64,000 nucleotides of DNA from Apostichopus japonicus (taxonomy: Eukaryota > Echinodermata > Holothuroidea > Aspidochirotida > Stichopodidae): positions 25,105,054-25,169,053 of the forward strand of contig NC_092562.1 of the NCBI RefSeq assembly GCF_037975245.1. Direction: 5' to 3'. Made by a program: the position numbers and the translations under genes. The notes beneath the pieces are model-generated. The model searched no databases and was not told the origin of the DNA. It saw only the letters and a program-made list of their open reading frames with translations. Of this stretch, positions 1-12,472 are shown piece after piece (position 1 is the stretch's first letter; every line of letters starts with the position of its first letter).

Positions 1-1601
1 TGCTTAATTAGGTTGATTAAAGGTCAGGGATATACTCGTCTGGAGAGGTTGGCGAAGTAAAATCGATCATAATCTTATACTATACCAAGACAGGCAAATA
101 TTGAGAAAATACAGCAGCTATGTCTGGTACTTGCACATTGAGGTACATATCAAGTTGAGAAAAAAAACTTAAAAAGGAAAGGGGAGAACAAACATTCTAT
201 CAAGTTCAAGTCCTTACTTATATGAAACACAAAGCCAAGGGTAAGGATTAGCTGTGTATTGGTTTTATTCAAATTTGATATATTAATAAATCATAAATGA
301 ACACCGCCAGCTAATGTTGAGTCTACCCGTCTGAAAACTGATATCTTGCACTTTGAAAACCCAAGATGATGCTGAAGCATTTTTACAATTTGAAAAATAC
401 TCTGAAGTGTTGCCATGACAACTGAAAATTCAGAAGAATCTGATCAGCAAATTCCATGACCCATGACACAGCATGTCAAAGGTCAAAACTGGACGCGACA
501 CGTGGCCACTCCACATTCAAACCATGCAAAGCTCACAATCATGCTACATTCTAAGAGGGTGTGGGGTGGGTTCTGGAGCTAAAACCTTAGTTCCTGTGTC
601 AATTAGGGTACCCTGCACAAAAATGGCCACAAAACAAAATGTATAATTCACTATTCTCATTTTCATGAATGTGGCCATGAAGTTAGGGGCTCGGTGACAC
701 ACATATCCTAGGGCCCTGGCCTAACTGTCAGAGGCCTTGCTCACAATTTCCATTTAAGTGGCATACAGTATTTTCTATGTTTTTAATAATTTTGATCAGT
801 GATCAAACTTGTTGAAAATATTTCTCTCTAACTGTATAATCAATGTCTCCTGTTTCTAGTCCTTGATAACATCATTGCAGCTTTTTTTATGATATATTTT
901 AAACTTGATGCCCTTAATTATATGGTAGACCAGCTTCAATATCACAACTTCATTAATTTTCAGAAACTTAAAACCTTGTGTGTTTTATACAGGTATTACT
1001 TACTTGGAACGATCACTGTTAGAAAAGCAAATAAAATTGTCACGTGAGACGATCGACCAGATGAACTAATTCGTTTGTTTTCTTTAGAGGTGTGGAGAAA
1101 TGTTTATATTGTTTAGGAATTTCTAGCAGTTAATTACACAGTGGATGGATTTCAATGTCATTATTTTAATTAATTCTCACACACTTCGCAACCTTGTTTT
1201 CATTCCAGGATATTAGTTTCCAACTTCTGAAAATAATTCTGTTAACTTGAAAGCAGCTTTTAGAATGCATATTGTGTGTGTACCTGAAGTTTTCAATCTT
1301 TGTTATTAATTGGGGTGGGGGTGGGTGGGTGGGGGGGTTGGGAAAGAATGGCAACTTATGTAACATCATTTATGAAGGGAAAAAAATGCAGGAAATGAGA
1401 GTTTGTTAATTGTTATCCTTCATGGATGTTCAGTAATTTTTGTGCAATTAATTTATTACTTCACTCACAAATCTCAACGCAACAACTCCACTGTTTTATT
1501 CTACATGTTGTGCGGTAATGTCTCAAATGCTCTGGAGTGTTAAGAATCCTCTTCTCTCTCCATAATCCTTCAAACTTCTTTCTGATTCGTTTCTTCTCCA
1601 G
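1..1601. other. Upstream intron of the TTC39-like gene, no exon recognised
   Basis: The first exon I can support starts at 1602 in phase, needing one base from an earlier exon. I looked here for the preceding conserved TTC39 segment (the stretch ending in Leu-Gly just before the Gly-Thr-Gly seen at 1602) and did not find it. The stretch is AT-rich intron-like DNA with a G-rich run near 1311-1339. The N-terminal half of the gene therefore lies left of the window. Confidence 0.6.
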
Positions 1602-1729
1602 GCACAGGAGACGGAGATCCAGACTATTCAGAGAAGAAACTCGGGGAATGTTTGCAGAAGTATCCAAACGGCGTCATTTTTCTCTTTCTGGCCGGGAGGA
1701 CGAAAACGATAAGTGCTAAAATTGATGAG
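1602..1729 (+). CDS. TTC39: TTC39-like exon a (LQKYPNGVIFLFLAGR region)
   Basis: The acceptor is tctccag before 1602 and the donor is gag|gtgaga after 1729. The first two bases finish a split Gly codon. It encodes TGDGDPDYSEKKLGECL followed by the conserved YPNG and LAGR motifs, aligning with the helix that precedes the AISLYK TPR. Confidence 0.85.
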
Positions 1730-4700
1730 GTGAGAGAGGGCAGTCATCAAAATCTAACTATTTTAAAATATGGGGTTGACTCGATCCCTCTGAGTCCTAA
1801 CGCACTATATGTTTGCCATATATATATATATATATTTATTATTAGAGAAAACCAGAGAAATAAGATATGACTCATAATTGACAAATAAGGAGTAAAGTTT
1901 TAGAAAATATCTATTATCTTTTATCCCCTGGGACCTTCGTCAGCAATACTTGGCAGTTGAAAGAAAAGTACAAAATGTAACACAATGGCATTTCTTTCAC
2001 TATTTGCAGGCTATTTCCTTATATAAGCAGGCCATTGCCTGTCAGGAGGAGTGGGTTCAGGTCCATCATGTGTGTTACTGGGAACTTATGTGGTGTCACG
2101 TATTCAAGCTCAGCTGGAGTGAAGCTGTCCTCTACGCTGAGAGACTCAGCAGGGATAGCAAATGGTCCAAGGTATGTTACAACTACGGCACACTGATTAC
2201 ATAGCAAGGTGCACAACCCTCAAAACCAGGAGACTTGTAGAAAAGATTGATTTTCAAAATCATTCTAAAGTAACACAAATTGCACTGCTTTAACATTCTA
2301 TCGAAGAAAGTTGCCAAGGAATTCAATTCTTTATACTTTTTTAGCATTGTGTTAATTACTTGGCAGCTTTGTTATGCCTATTTAAAAGTTCTGTATTTGG
2401 AATATTCACAAGACAGTCCATGTAAAGCTGCTCTTATATGATTTGAAAGATATTCACATGTATGAGAGATTTGGTGATCCAACCATGAGAAAATTGTGAT
2501 TAAACTGTGAGCTTTACTGTAAAACCTTAAGAGTTGGGCAGGTATGCACATGAGTTGAAGGTAGACTACCTCAACTATGTCAACATAAGGGTGCAGGCTC
2601 TGTATAGTGTTGGGAGATTAGCTCAAAAGAATCTGGGTTGCTGGTGTGGTTTGGAATCACAGAGGAATGGGTGGGACAATCGATACACCACCTGCCTAGT
2701 TAGTATGTGAACACTGGTAAAAAAGAAATGACTTGGGTATTAGCCAGTGTTCATCCAGGATCATCAAATGGGTATAGGGTTTCTATTGAAGTTTTAATGG
2801 CTTCCTAACAGCTTACACAAATGCTTAACTAAACTAGCAGTTTATCAAAACTTCAAAAGGTCTTTTTCATTACATGGTGAAAAAATGGCTAATCATGTGA
2901 AAGATCTCAACGGTGTGTTAGATGTAGGCAAATGAAATAAGATTTTGAACATTGGCAAAGTTATGATATAATATGAAATATATAATATGAAATCATGACC
3001 AAACTTATAAAAATATGATGGCAGGCTCTCCCAGCTTAGCTTTGATTTACATTTTGTTCTTCATGAATTAATGCCCAATTATACTTTTTTGTTCTAAATA
3101 TAAATGAGGTGCATTTAATTCATAAGAAATACCAAGAATTTTTGTAGGCTAATGGCTGAGTCATGAAGCTAATACTCATGGAGAAAATGTCCTCAAGAAA
3201 ATTCATAACATGATTATTTTGTGTGACTTTCTTGAAAAACTAACAGATTTAGAAAGAGACGTATTATGTTTGACCTCTGACCTTCCAGTGTTTCCTTCTA
3301 ACATCATTAATTTATCAAGATAATTTAGAGGCATTTTATTTCAATGATTTTGTCGTCTTTTTTAAATATATCATTTGTCAAGCATTGATATTAATGAATA
3401 ATGTATTGATACTTTTTTTTTTAATATCTCTTTCAGACGATATATCTCTACCAACAAGCAGCTTTTCTGTCCATGTACCAACCCCAAACACTCGAGTTAA
3501 AGGCAAAAGTCAAGGAGATCTTCAACCAGGTACCTGTACACAAGCAGAGAATTGCTGGCAAATCTATTCCACTTGAGAAATTTTCAGTGCAGAAAGCTAG
3601 AAAGTCACTGCAACACGGTTGGTCTTCCTCACTGGCAGGACTGGTGAGCTTCAGACATTTTTGATTGACATGGCTAAAATTTGAGGACATATTTGCCCTC
3701 TCCATTTTGCCAAAAAAAGGTCCAATTTTGGCTGATAATAAGAATCTAAGACATTTATTGCAACAGTAATAATCTCTTAGAATATGTTATGCAAAATAGG
3801 TTATTGATAGGAATATTGATTATAGCAAATTGTTTTATACTGTTACCTTTTGTAAGAGAGCAAAACTGACCTTTTCTCTGCCTTCTCTCTGGATATGCTA
3901 AAGGGTTTAATAATGGTCACTTGTTGTTAAACTTTGAGTTGGGTACCCTTTGAGCATTTTGGTTTTCACTGAAACTGATTTCTTATTCCCATTAGTTAAT
4001 TTATTTGTAACATTTTTGATGGTGTCAGGGTTTCAGGGAAATGTTGGCGATTTTGTTATCTCCCCGGGTATTATAGGACAATACAGATTAAAGAGAAATA
4101 TTATTTTCAATTTTGGATAAACTGTGTGTATTAACCCCATAGATATATAGTTTTAGCACCTCAAAGAAGCTTTGGAACAACCTACCACACAACATAAAGA
4201 CTGCCAAATCTCTCGCCATATTTAAGAAAATTTTAAAAACACATCTTTTTAGTGTCTCAACGGGATTTTCTCACTTTCATATACTTGTGTTTTAATCTAG
4301 ACTTTTATTTTTGTACAACTCTATTTTATGTGCTTATCCTTTGTTTTTTATAGGTTTTGGTCTGTTTTATAGTCTTCTTGTGTTTTTAGATTTTTGTGTT
4401 CGTATTTTACACACTGTTTTTTTCGTTTATGTATTTTCTAGGCTTTTTATTCCTTTGATTTCTCTGTCTTTTGATTTTTTTAATTTTTTTAAAGTTTTGT
4501 AAAGCGCCTAGAGGCCTTTTGGTATTCGTCGCTATATTAAGAACTTATTTATGATTATTATTATTTTTCTTAATCTATCATATATTTCTGTCCTTTCTTC
4601 ATTGACAGGAACTCATCTACCTCTGGAATGGATTTTCAATATTAAGCAAAGACAGGCAGTTACTGGATCCAATCTTAGTATTGATTGACAATACCTTGCG

Positions 4701-7402
4701 AGAATTAAGAAACATCAAAGGTGAACATTAATTCCATAAGGTTGTGTGATATCATCCCTTCCTCTGTTTTTCAAGAAATAAAAAAAATGGTTATTAGCAC
4801 ACAAAATGAAACCCGCAAAGGTTCTTTGGCATTTTGAAATGTTGTAAATAAACTAGTTCAAATGTTCTTAATTTGTGTATTTTGTGTTTATTCATTTAAA
4901 TTATGGTGTCAATATGTGATCGTTAGATTAATACATTTAATCAAATGTGTGCATATTTATGATAACTTGACTTCCAGACACGATCCTTGATTTGTTTCTT
5001 GGTTTCAATAAGTGAGAAAATTGTCCCACGATCTTGTCTGCACCTTTTGACATTATTTATAGTTTTTAAACATCTCTAAGGAGGATCTCTAAAAATTTGT
5101 CCGATCGCACTTCTAACATCGATTTGTCAATTTATCAAGTCATGCATACATAATAAATTAATGCTGCTTCTTTGAATATGGCACAATCTTGTATTTGATT
5201 TTTAAAGGAAAGAAAATGTATCTGAAAACACAAACTGATAGTTTAGTTTACCACAATTGCACCAGGAACAAGAATATCAGGCAAAAACTTCCAGAATAAT
5301 AACAAACCAATATGACACTTCCAGAGATAATTTACAATTTTTATTCTCTCATTTATTCTTTGTTTCGAATGAAACGTGCAGCATTAAACAAATTTGGTTT
5401 TATGACATTGATATGAAACCTTAAGTTTTATGTCTGTTGTTCCCTGACAGGGCAGTAGCCTGGTAGAATAGGTCTTTTTCTTACCCAGAGGAAATGCTTT
5501 TGGCAAGATATTTTCTCCCTGCAGTATTTTAAATGTTTACAAAAGAGTGATATAATATTAATGTATAAACCATAAGTTGATGTTAATGGTTCTAACATTC
5601 TTCTGTAGGTACCTACAGCTGTTATGCAGATGACTATAGCCTTGCAATGTTGCTGAAGGGAGTCATACAGAAAGCAATGAATAAACCGTCACAAGCTGAA
5701 CTTTGTTTCCATGAAGTACTTGTCAAGTATGTCCTTTAAATCTACTCAGATATTATTATCAAAACATTTCATTTTTTGGGCCTATTTGTATGGCTAGGGG
5801 AGGAGGGGGGATAGAGGTAGTGTAAGGGAGTTATGGAAGGGTGTCTATTTGTATGTGATAGTGAAAAAAGGACAAATGTTTTATTAGCTGTGGTCGTTTG
5901 TATGAAAGCTCTTTAAAGGTCAACGTTTTCTGACAACAGGTTATTAAGTTCAAATGTTTACATTAAGCTTCATTCGTAATACGATTGATGTTACACTGGC
6001 TACATTGATGAAGTTTCCATATTTACCATTAATTGAGAAAACAAAAGCGTTTAAAACAATTTTGTTTGTGTTTGGATCAGTTCCTTTGCACTTGAATGTG
6101 GTTGAGATAAAAAAGGTTTAGGATTACCCTGTCTCAGTTAAATGTTGTGCAACTTTATAAATCTTTGTGGAGGGGGAGGGGGGGTGGAAAGAGGCTTGTA
6201 CAAGACAATTACATTAAAATTACATTGGATTTGTGCCTCATTAGAGGTATTTTTGCATTTTTAATATTTTCCCCGTAGTGGTTTTAGTTTCTAATCTCAT
6301 TCTTTTCTTATTTGATCTGTCAATTTTGAACAGTGAGGACCATTTGGACTATAATTCCTACCTTGTTCCTTACTCTCTGCTGGAGCTGGGTATTCTTTAC
6401 TTACAACACAACAGGTTACAGGATGCAGGAAACTTTCTCTACCAGTGTAGGTCAGTATAACACTAGTGTGGTGTATCTTTTGTTGTGTACATGTGTGTTA
6501 GTGACCAGCTAGCTCAGGGGTGCATTGCAGGACCTGCTCTCTGCCATGAGGGACTTGATAATTGATGACTCCTTTTGCTTGTAGGGCTGTGTTTGGGAGG
6601 CTTCTGCTTGAAGGGCGTTGTCTAGTATGGGACTTGTAAAGGTACCCTACCCTGACGATATCTGCATAGGAGTACCATAGGAGTACCATAGGATTACCAT
6701 AGGATTACCATAGGATTACCATAGGAGTACCATAGGATTACCATAGGATTACCATAGGAGTACCATAGGAGTACCATAGGAGTGGTATAATGATAAAGAT
6801 GCCTTCTTGAGAGGGGCTCTGTATACTGTAGGATGATAGTCTTGTCTGGTAGGAGTTTGTCTCTCAGGGTAAAGAGTCTTGTCTGGTAGGAAATTTGTCT
6901 CTCGGGGTAAATACAAGGACCCTGTCAGGTGTAGGACATCAAAATCAAGCCACTGGCTAAAATCAAATTCCCACTTACATATTTTCTTGAAGCAATCAAA
7001 AGGCAACACAAATTTTTCACTGACAGTGGCAGTAAACTGTTCATTTCTTTCCCTTGTAGTTTACTGCCAAATGCTGAAGTCTACTAGCATTTAGCCAGTA
7101 AATGAACTGCACTTGGAGGCCTGCCTGCATGTTTAGAACTTGAGGGGGGCCTGCTGTAGAGGGCCTTGACCTGCAGGATATTATGTTACGCAGTGGTATC
7201 AAAGGGGATGCATGGAATGTAAATTCAATTCTTTTGTTTTCCTCACAGAGTGTACAACAAGAAATACATTCTGGAAAACCGGCTTCATTTCAAGTTGCAT
7301 GCCGCCCTCGAAAGACTGAAAGACAAAGAGGAAGTGGGAAAATCCCGGAGACCGGGTCAAGGGTCAAACCCAGCTCACATTCCATCAGAAGCAGGATTAT
7401 AG
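1602..7402 (+). CDS. TTC39: TTC39A/B-like tetratricopeptide repeat protein, C-terminal half (7 exons, 5' partial)
   Basis: The spliced exons are 1602-1729, 2010-2171, 3437-3643, 4609-4720, 5609-5726, 6334-6450 and 7249-7402. All have AG/GT borders and compatible phases, giving 331 complete residues plus a stop. Family hallmarks appear in order: YPNG..LFLAGR, HHVCYWELMWCH, SKWSK, QQAAFLSM, KQRIAGKSIPLEKF, LIYLWNGF, YLVPYSLLELGILY and LENRLHFKLHAALERL. Known TTC39 proteins are about 580-680 residues, so roughly half is missing to the left. KQRIAGKS places it nearer TTC39A/B than TTC39C. Human TTC39B affects lipid (LXR/HDL) metabolism; the role in this organism is unknown. The C-terminus after LERL is a lysine/arginine- and proline-containing tail that I do not recognise. 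No premature stop is seen, so the visible part looks functional. Confidence 0.93.
2010..2171 (+). CDS. TTC39: TTC39-like exon b (HHVCYWELMWCH signature)
   Basis: This is a 54-codon exon in phase 0, from tttgcag|gct to tccaag|gtatgt. It carries AISLYKQAIACQ and the family signature VHHVCYWELMWCH, and ends in SRDSKWSK. It is the most diagnostic exon in the gene. Confidence 0.93.
3437..3643 (+). CDS. TTC39: TTC39-like exon c (KQRIAGKS motif)
   Basis: The acceptor is ctttcag before 3437 and the donor is actg|gtgagc after 3643, giving 69 codons in phase 0. It encodes YQQAAFLSMYQP, EIFNQVPVHKQRIAGKSIP and EKFSVQKARKSL. A gtacct at the first half of the exon could be a cryptic donor, but use of the later site keeps the KQRIAGKS motif that the family needs. 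Confidence 0.92.
3644..4608 (+). other. TTC39-like intron containing a LINE 3' tail
   Basis: This intron holds a non-LTR retrotransposon 3' end at about 4140-4570 (separate entry). The rest is AT-rich without recognisable content. Confidence 0.7.
4140..4570 (+). mobile_element. 3' end of a CR1/L2-type LINE (truncated)
   Basis: From about 4161 to the stop at 4293-4295 one frame reads KKLWNNLPHNIKTAKSLAIF and then a KTHLF motif. This is the terminal segment typical of CR1/L2-like reverse transcriptase ORFs (LWN.LP..I......FK..LK..LF). It is followed by a 3' UTR ending in a tgtaaagcgcctagagg ... cgctatattaag hairpin-type end and an ATT-rich microsatellite at about 4548-4567, as expected for this LINE class. 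Only the tail is present, as usual after 5'-truncated insertion. Confidence 0.75.
4609..4720 (+). CDS. TTC39: TTC39-like exon d (YLWNGF)
   Basis: The acceptor is ttgacag before 4609 and the donor is caaag|gtgaac after 4720. It encodes ELIYLWNGFSILSKDRQLL and a leucine-rich helix, and ends in phase 1 with a split Gly codon completed at 5609. Confidence 0.9.
5609..5726 (+). CDS. TTC39: TTC39-like exon e (LLKGVIQK ... AELCFHEV)
   Basis: The acceptor is tctgtag before 5609 and the donor is tcaa|gtatgt after 5726. It encodes a TPR helix pair containing DDYSLAMLLKGVIQKAM and QAELCFHEVLV. It ends in phase 2; the next exon's first base completes an Asn codon. Confidence 0.9.
6334..6450 (+). CDS. TTC39: TTC39-like exon f (YLVPYSLLELGILY)
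   Basis: The acceptor is tgaacag before 6334 and the donor is gtgtag|gtcagt after 6450. It encodes EDHLDYNSYLVPYSLLELG and a further TPR helix ending in YQC plus a split Arg codon. It matches the 'YDHYLVPFTLYELG' block of vertebrate TTC39. Confidence 0.92.
6666..6784 (+). repeat. 11-bp minisatellite (ataggagtacc / ataggattacc)
   Basis: About 11 head-to-tail copies of an 11-bp unit that differ mainly at one dinucleotide (gag or gat). It lies in the last intron of the TTC39-like gene. Confidence 0.95.
7249..7402 (+). CDS. TTC39: TTC39-like terminal coding exon with stop
   Basis: The acceptor is cctcacag before 7249. The exon completes the Arg codon and encodes VYNKKYILENRLHFKLHAAL and ERLKDKEE, and the TAG stop is at 7400-7402. 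LHFKLHAALERL matches the universal TTC39 C-terminal helix. A roughly 25-residue tail beyond it is not recognised. Confidence 0.92.
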
Positions 7403-8225
7403 AACTTCTTTTTATGCGCCAAATGCTTAGGAAATAAGAAAGGAGATCTCTGAAGCTCTTTCTAGTTATTTTAATATGAATTTATCGCAGATCTATTAAA
7501 GAGAGTTATGTACTTAGAGGTTTACTATGAATCGTCTTTCACTGTGTAGATAACACACAATTTGGTCATGAATATTCATAAAGAAGAGGTTGAAAGGTAT
7601 GGTAAGTATCATGCTTGTCTATTTTCTCAGAGAGATCTTTGTTTCTACCTCTTTGGGGTTGTGAAAAGTATTTTTGCTGCCATGGTCCTTTTTTCCGCTT
7701 TTCTCTTTGGGGATAACAGCTGAAAGGACAGGTTAACAGGAATTATTTGGGGAATATTACAGAACTTACAGGCTTTTATTTTGTTACAAGTTTTAATGGT
7801 TATGTATTGGAATGTAACAGGGCTTCAATGGCTTACATATTAGAATGTAACAGCAAAATAGAGCTTTAACAATTATCTTCCCTTATCCTTGAAAAGGTTT
7901 TATAGTATATTTACAATATATAGAAGAGAGATTATGTGTTTATCCCTTCATTTGATGAAAGTGAAATTGAAGTTTTTTTTTTTTATTATTGAAGACTGAA
8001 TCAGTATGAGCTTTATATATACACACAATTTCATATTCACTGAAATAATTTGAAAACCTTGGAAAATGTCAAGAATTAGTTTCCCTCCCCCCCCACCCCT
8101 TTTTTTCTTTTGTCTTTACTTTGCTCTCAGTAGTAAAGTTATATAAAGTTTCAATATTAAACTGTAAGAAAGGTTTTACACTTTGGCTTACTGTATTAAA
8201 TACTTCATTATAGTCTAGTAATAGG

Positions 8226-8262
8226 ATATATTTATATATATATATATATATATATATGAATG

Positions 8263-8312
<50 letters not shown>

Positions 8313-8350
8313 TGTATGTATAGATATATATTTATATATATACACATATA
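8226..8350. repeat. (TA)n microsatellite with tgaatgta interruptions
   Basis: Alternating TA dinucleotides run for more than 100 bp, interrupted twice by tgaatgta-type words. Confidence 0.95.
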
Positions 8351-11300
8351 CATACACATGCAATGTGGACAGTATCATGAAATATTGAAAATTCCATGAA
8401 ACAAATTGTTTTGAAAGTTAAGTTAAATATCAATACAAAACCCTGGCAAAACAGTATTTAGCTGTTTATGTACGTTTGTATTTGTAAGTTACATATGGGC
8501 CTCCCAAAAATGATATTAATGGACGTTTTTCTTCAGTTTGTTTTTGACATTTTTCATCAAGGTTAAAGTAATGACAATTATGTTGGTTAATATTACTTAA
8601 GATTGGAAATATGAAAGAGCCAGCTAAGCAAGTTGGAGAAATGTTTATCCTGATGCTAATACCATTCTATACTGTCCCCACATGTGATGCTTCAAAGCAC
8701 ACGTGCTGACAGTATGAACAGTTCCTAATCTTAATATGGATAGAAATAGGATATGCTCATGTTGTCCCTATTTTAGTGCTTTCAAAAGAGCAAGAAAATG
8801 GAAATATAGTGCTATATCAGAAAATTATCCCAGCTGGATGTTGAATTGAAATATAACAGTATTTAACTCTTGTGCATTGACCAGAGAAGATTACATTCTG
8901 AAAAAAAAATTAAAAAGTTAGTAGAAGGATTGAGGGGATTTTATGAGTGTAAGAGAGGTAGGGGTAGGGGGTGGGATTAGAGAGGGTAAGAGCAGTGAAA
9001 GGAGGGAACTTGAAAGTATTGGTCCACCAGTTTGAAAGATAGGTATGAAAGATGGTACATTCTATAATAATGACCACCTTCTTCCACCAGAATGTTGTAT
9101 TAATAGAGGTTGGGGTACTCGAAGATACATCTTAACAGTAATACGTGGAACAAATATTTGAGCCACGTCAGGGGTGCCATTATCATTTTTGTTTGGGGGA
9201 GGGGGGGGGGATATAGGGAAGGCCTAAGATGTTATGTCATCTAGGAGAGGGATCTAAGTTTGGCCCCCTCACCTTTAAGACATTTTGGTAACATAGAGGG
9301 TGCTATATTTTGCAACTTTTCACGCAGCGCTAAAGAGTTTTTGACTGTTTAGGATTTTGGTGTACATGGTTGTGCCCATGTATGATGAATAGATTTTACC
9401 CATATAGTTAGGAATCTCAGGTTAGTGACTGTTGTGTTGAATGGAATATTGAGAGTCAAACATTTTGCACTTTTCAACTGTCATAATTAATTAAAAGTTA
9501 AAGATATTGGATAATGTGCAATGGGTTAAAATGAGCCAGGTTTAACTATATACATAATTTAAAAACCTTCCAAGCATTGGTTTGCCTAAATACTATTTGA
9601 AAAATGTTTAACTTATCACTTTTTAGAGTTTTAACTAAGTTTAACAGTATATTCATTTAGGTTCGGTTTGTCGTAAGTGTATGTAATCTAGGTGGCGGCA
9701 ATCCTTTCTTGAATCATTTTTTTCTTCCTTAAATGCACTCTTTTAAGCACCCTTGTTACATTATCACTTTATGTTAACGGTATTTTTTTTTTTTTATTGT
9801 GTCAGGCTATTTTAAGTTTTGACCTCATTAAGTTTGACTTATTGTGACTTTTAATATGCTCAAAATACAGACACATAATATAACTTTGACAATATGTTTA
9901 CTTTTAACTTAATATACATGTGTATATATAAGTTATACAACTCTGATAAGGAAAGTATATTTGAAACAACAACTGTGATATATTAAAATTTGAACCAATT
10001 CCTGATGACCTTTTGGCTAAATCGAAACCTTCCTTGAAGCCTGCCTGACAGTGATTTAGGATCCTTTATAATTCTTTCTTTTTCGTATGTTGTGTGTGTG
10101 GGTGCCATTGTTTTGTATTCTGACTGAAGACTCGAACAAAGGAATTCCAAGTCCTCTCAGACGTCATTTCAAAAGAATCACCACAACCTGAGAAGAATTT
10201 TTATTGTTCAGGGGTAATACTAAGGTTAGGGTACATGGATTTTAAACAATGGAAAAACAATGGTGTCCTCAGTCTGAATGTAAAACACACCTGCATGTGT
10301 ATATGCGTGGCACGGAAAGTCCTGAGTGTGTGGTTGTCTATTGTTCTGTGGACAGCACACTGTATGATATTATTCATTTACTTACTTGTGCCGTCTTTTC
10401 ACATCCAAAAACACTGGGAGACTTGTAAACTTGCTAAAACTCTTGAAATTTTTATAAAACGAAACTTGTAAGTTTCATCAACTTGACAACTGTTATTTTT
10501 CGGAGTGAAGTTTAAAAGTGCATTTTAAAATAGCTCTTTCATGATCTGTAATTAGATTCTTTTGCTTTCTTACAGTTCCTTTTTCTTTCAAGTTTGAGAG
10601 TGATCTCATAAATTACTTATATTGATTTTAATAATTCTTCAATTATTAAAAATGTGGACACTGACTGATTTGCTTTCGTTTCTTATAATGACAATATCAT
10701 GAGTTTAACGCTACAAGTTTAATGTAAATAATTTCATTCGGGACTAGTTAACAGATCTAATGATTTAAAAATTGTAGATATCCTCTATTTTCTCCAAGTT
10801 CTTTGAAGAAATATATCTAGTCAACAAATGAAAAAGTTGGTCTTTGTGAGTCTGGCAAACCATCCTACTATAATTAATCGTAAACTAAGTTAGCAGCAAA
10901 TTGTGTTTTCAAGCTATAGTATTGAACCCATCATACAAGCTACCCCCCCAAATGCACACTTTTTTATTCTTTAGCTTTTTGCGATATTTGTGACAAAACC
11001 ATCATTATTATAGTTAATTTACTCTGTCTGACAGATTTCTCGTTGTAGCCTAATGTTATAACCACGACACCTTCCTACCACATTTATGCAGTCCTAGCTC
11101 AATTTGCTCACAGGAACTGCTTCATGAACTCCAAATGGAACAGTGTGTTAGTAATGAGAGCAAAAATAAGTGACACATTTGGGAATTACACTTAACCTTA
11201 GGTAGTACTTTAGTATTTAAATTCTCTGTGCTACATACATACATATATGTATGCAGACTGAGTTCAAGTTAAATGCATATAACACATGTGTCATGATGGC

Positions 11301-12154
11301 TTCTATTGAGAACAAAAATAAATGAATCTGTTGGGAATTACGCTAACTTGGGTTTGATCAATTTAGAAATGGAAATGCTTCCAGTGGTTTGACTTTTGTT
11401 CTGATTAGTTTTCATATTTGCTTTTAAGTACAGCTTACATGTAGTCTTTCATCTCATGTTCACCATTTCCTTACGTGTCAACTAAAAAAACTCATTCTCA
11501 TCCATAAACCTTTGAAATCTATCAATTAAGGTTACAGACATGATGCAGGGTACCTGACACTGGTTTGAGATTGGGGAGAGCAGGAAGTGGGTGAGAACAA
11601 TGTTCAGTGGTGTGGAAATTTGAAATTTGAAATTATTTGGGGTCCTTTGTCCTTCCCCTCCTCCCAGTGTTAGGGTCACTGTCATGGATCTGTATTAACT
11701 GACTGGATATGTAATTTAACTTCAAATGCAGACAATTGGAGGTGACAAAGCCAAATGATTATTGCCAGAGAGAATAAATGTGTCTCTTTAGAAGTCTACA
11801 TGATGCGGTGTGTGATAGATATGAGAAGGAAGGTGTTTTACAGATATTGAAAATGGTACAATTGGGTTTGCTGCCATATATATATAGAGCTAGTCAGAAT
11901 GTTTGCATATGTTGATCATGTTTTATTGAATAGGCTATGGTTGGTCTTCTTCGGTACCTAATCACAAACTTTACAGCTGAAAACTAATATTTCAAGCTCT
12001 TAATTTGCTACTTTATGAGATTTGATTTCAGTGATGTTTGTTTTGCATACTTTTTGGATATGAGTACAATTATTTTATTGATGTTTTTCTGTTCTTGTTG
12101 TTGTATTGTAGTAAATTTGTTGGTAAGTGGTCTTTATGAATGGTGTCATCACTG

Positions 12155-12472
12155 TGATGAGACTGGTGTCTTCATCAGTGATGAGACTGGTGTCTTCATC
12201 GGTGATGAGACTGGTGTCATCATTGGTGTTGAGACTGGTGTCTTCATCGGTGATGAGACTGGTGTCTTCATCGGTGATGAGACTGGTGTCATCATTGGTG
12301 ATGAGACTGGTGTCTTCACCAGTGATGAGACTGGTGTCTTCATCAGTGATGAGACTGGTGTCTTCATCGGTGATGAGACTGGTGTCTTCGCCAGTGATGA
12401 GACTGGTGTCTTCATCGGTGATGAGACTGGTGTCTTCATGGGTGATGAGACTGGTGTATTCACCAGTGATGC
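12155..12472 (+). repeat. 24-bp minisatellite (gatgagactggtgtcttcat...)
   Basis: About 13 copies of a 24-bp unit, variable at the end (ttcatcggt, ttcatcagt, atcattggt, ttcaccagt). Because 24 is a multiple of three, frames stay open on both strands. The plus-strand frame 12015-12509 would encode repeated DETGVFIG-like octapeptides after a hydrophobic Cys-rich segment. No splice or homology evidence supports translation. Confidence 0.95.

Noticed and set aside
3521-3536. Alternative donor (cag|gtacct) within TTC39 exon c
   Set aside because: Using it would remove the conserved KQRIAGKS block. The later donor at 3644 keeps phase and homology.
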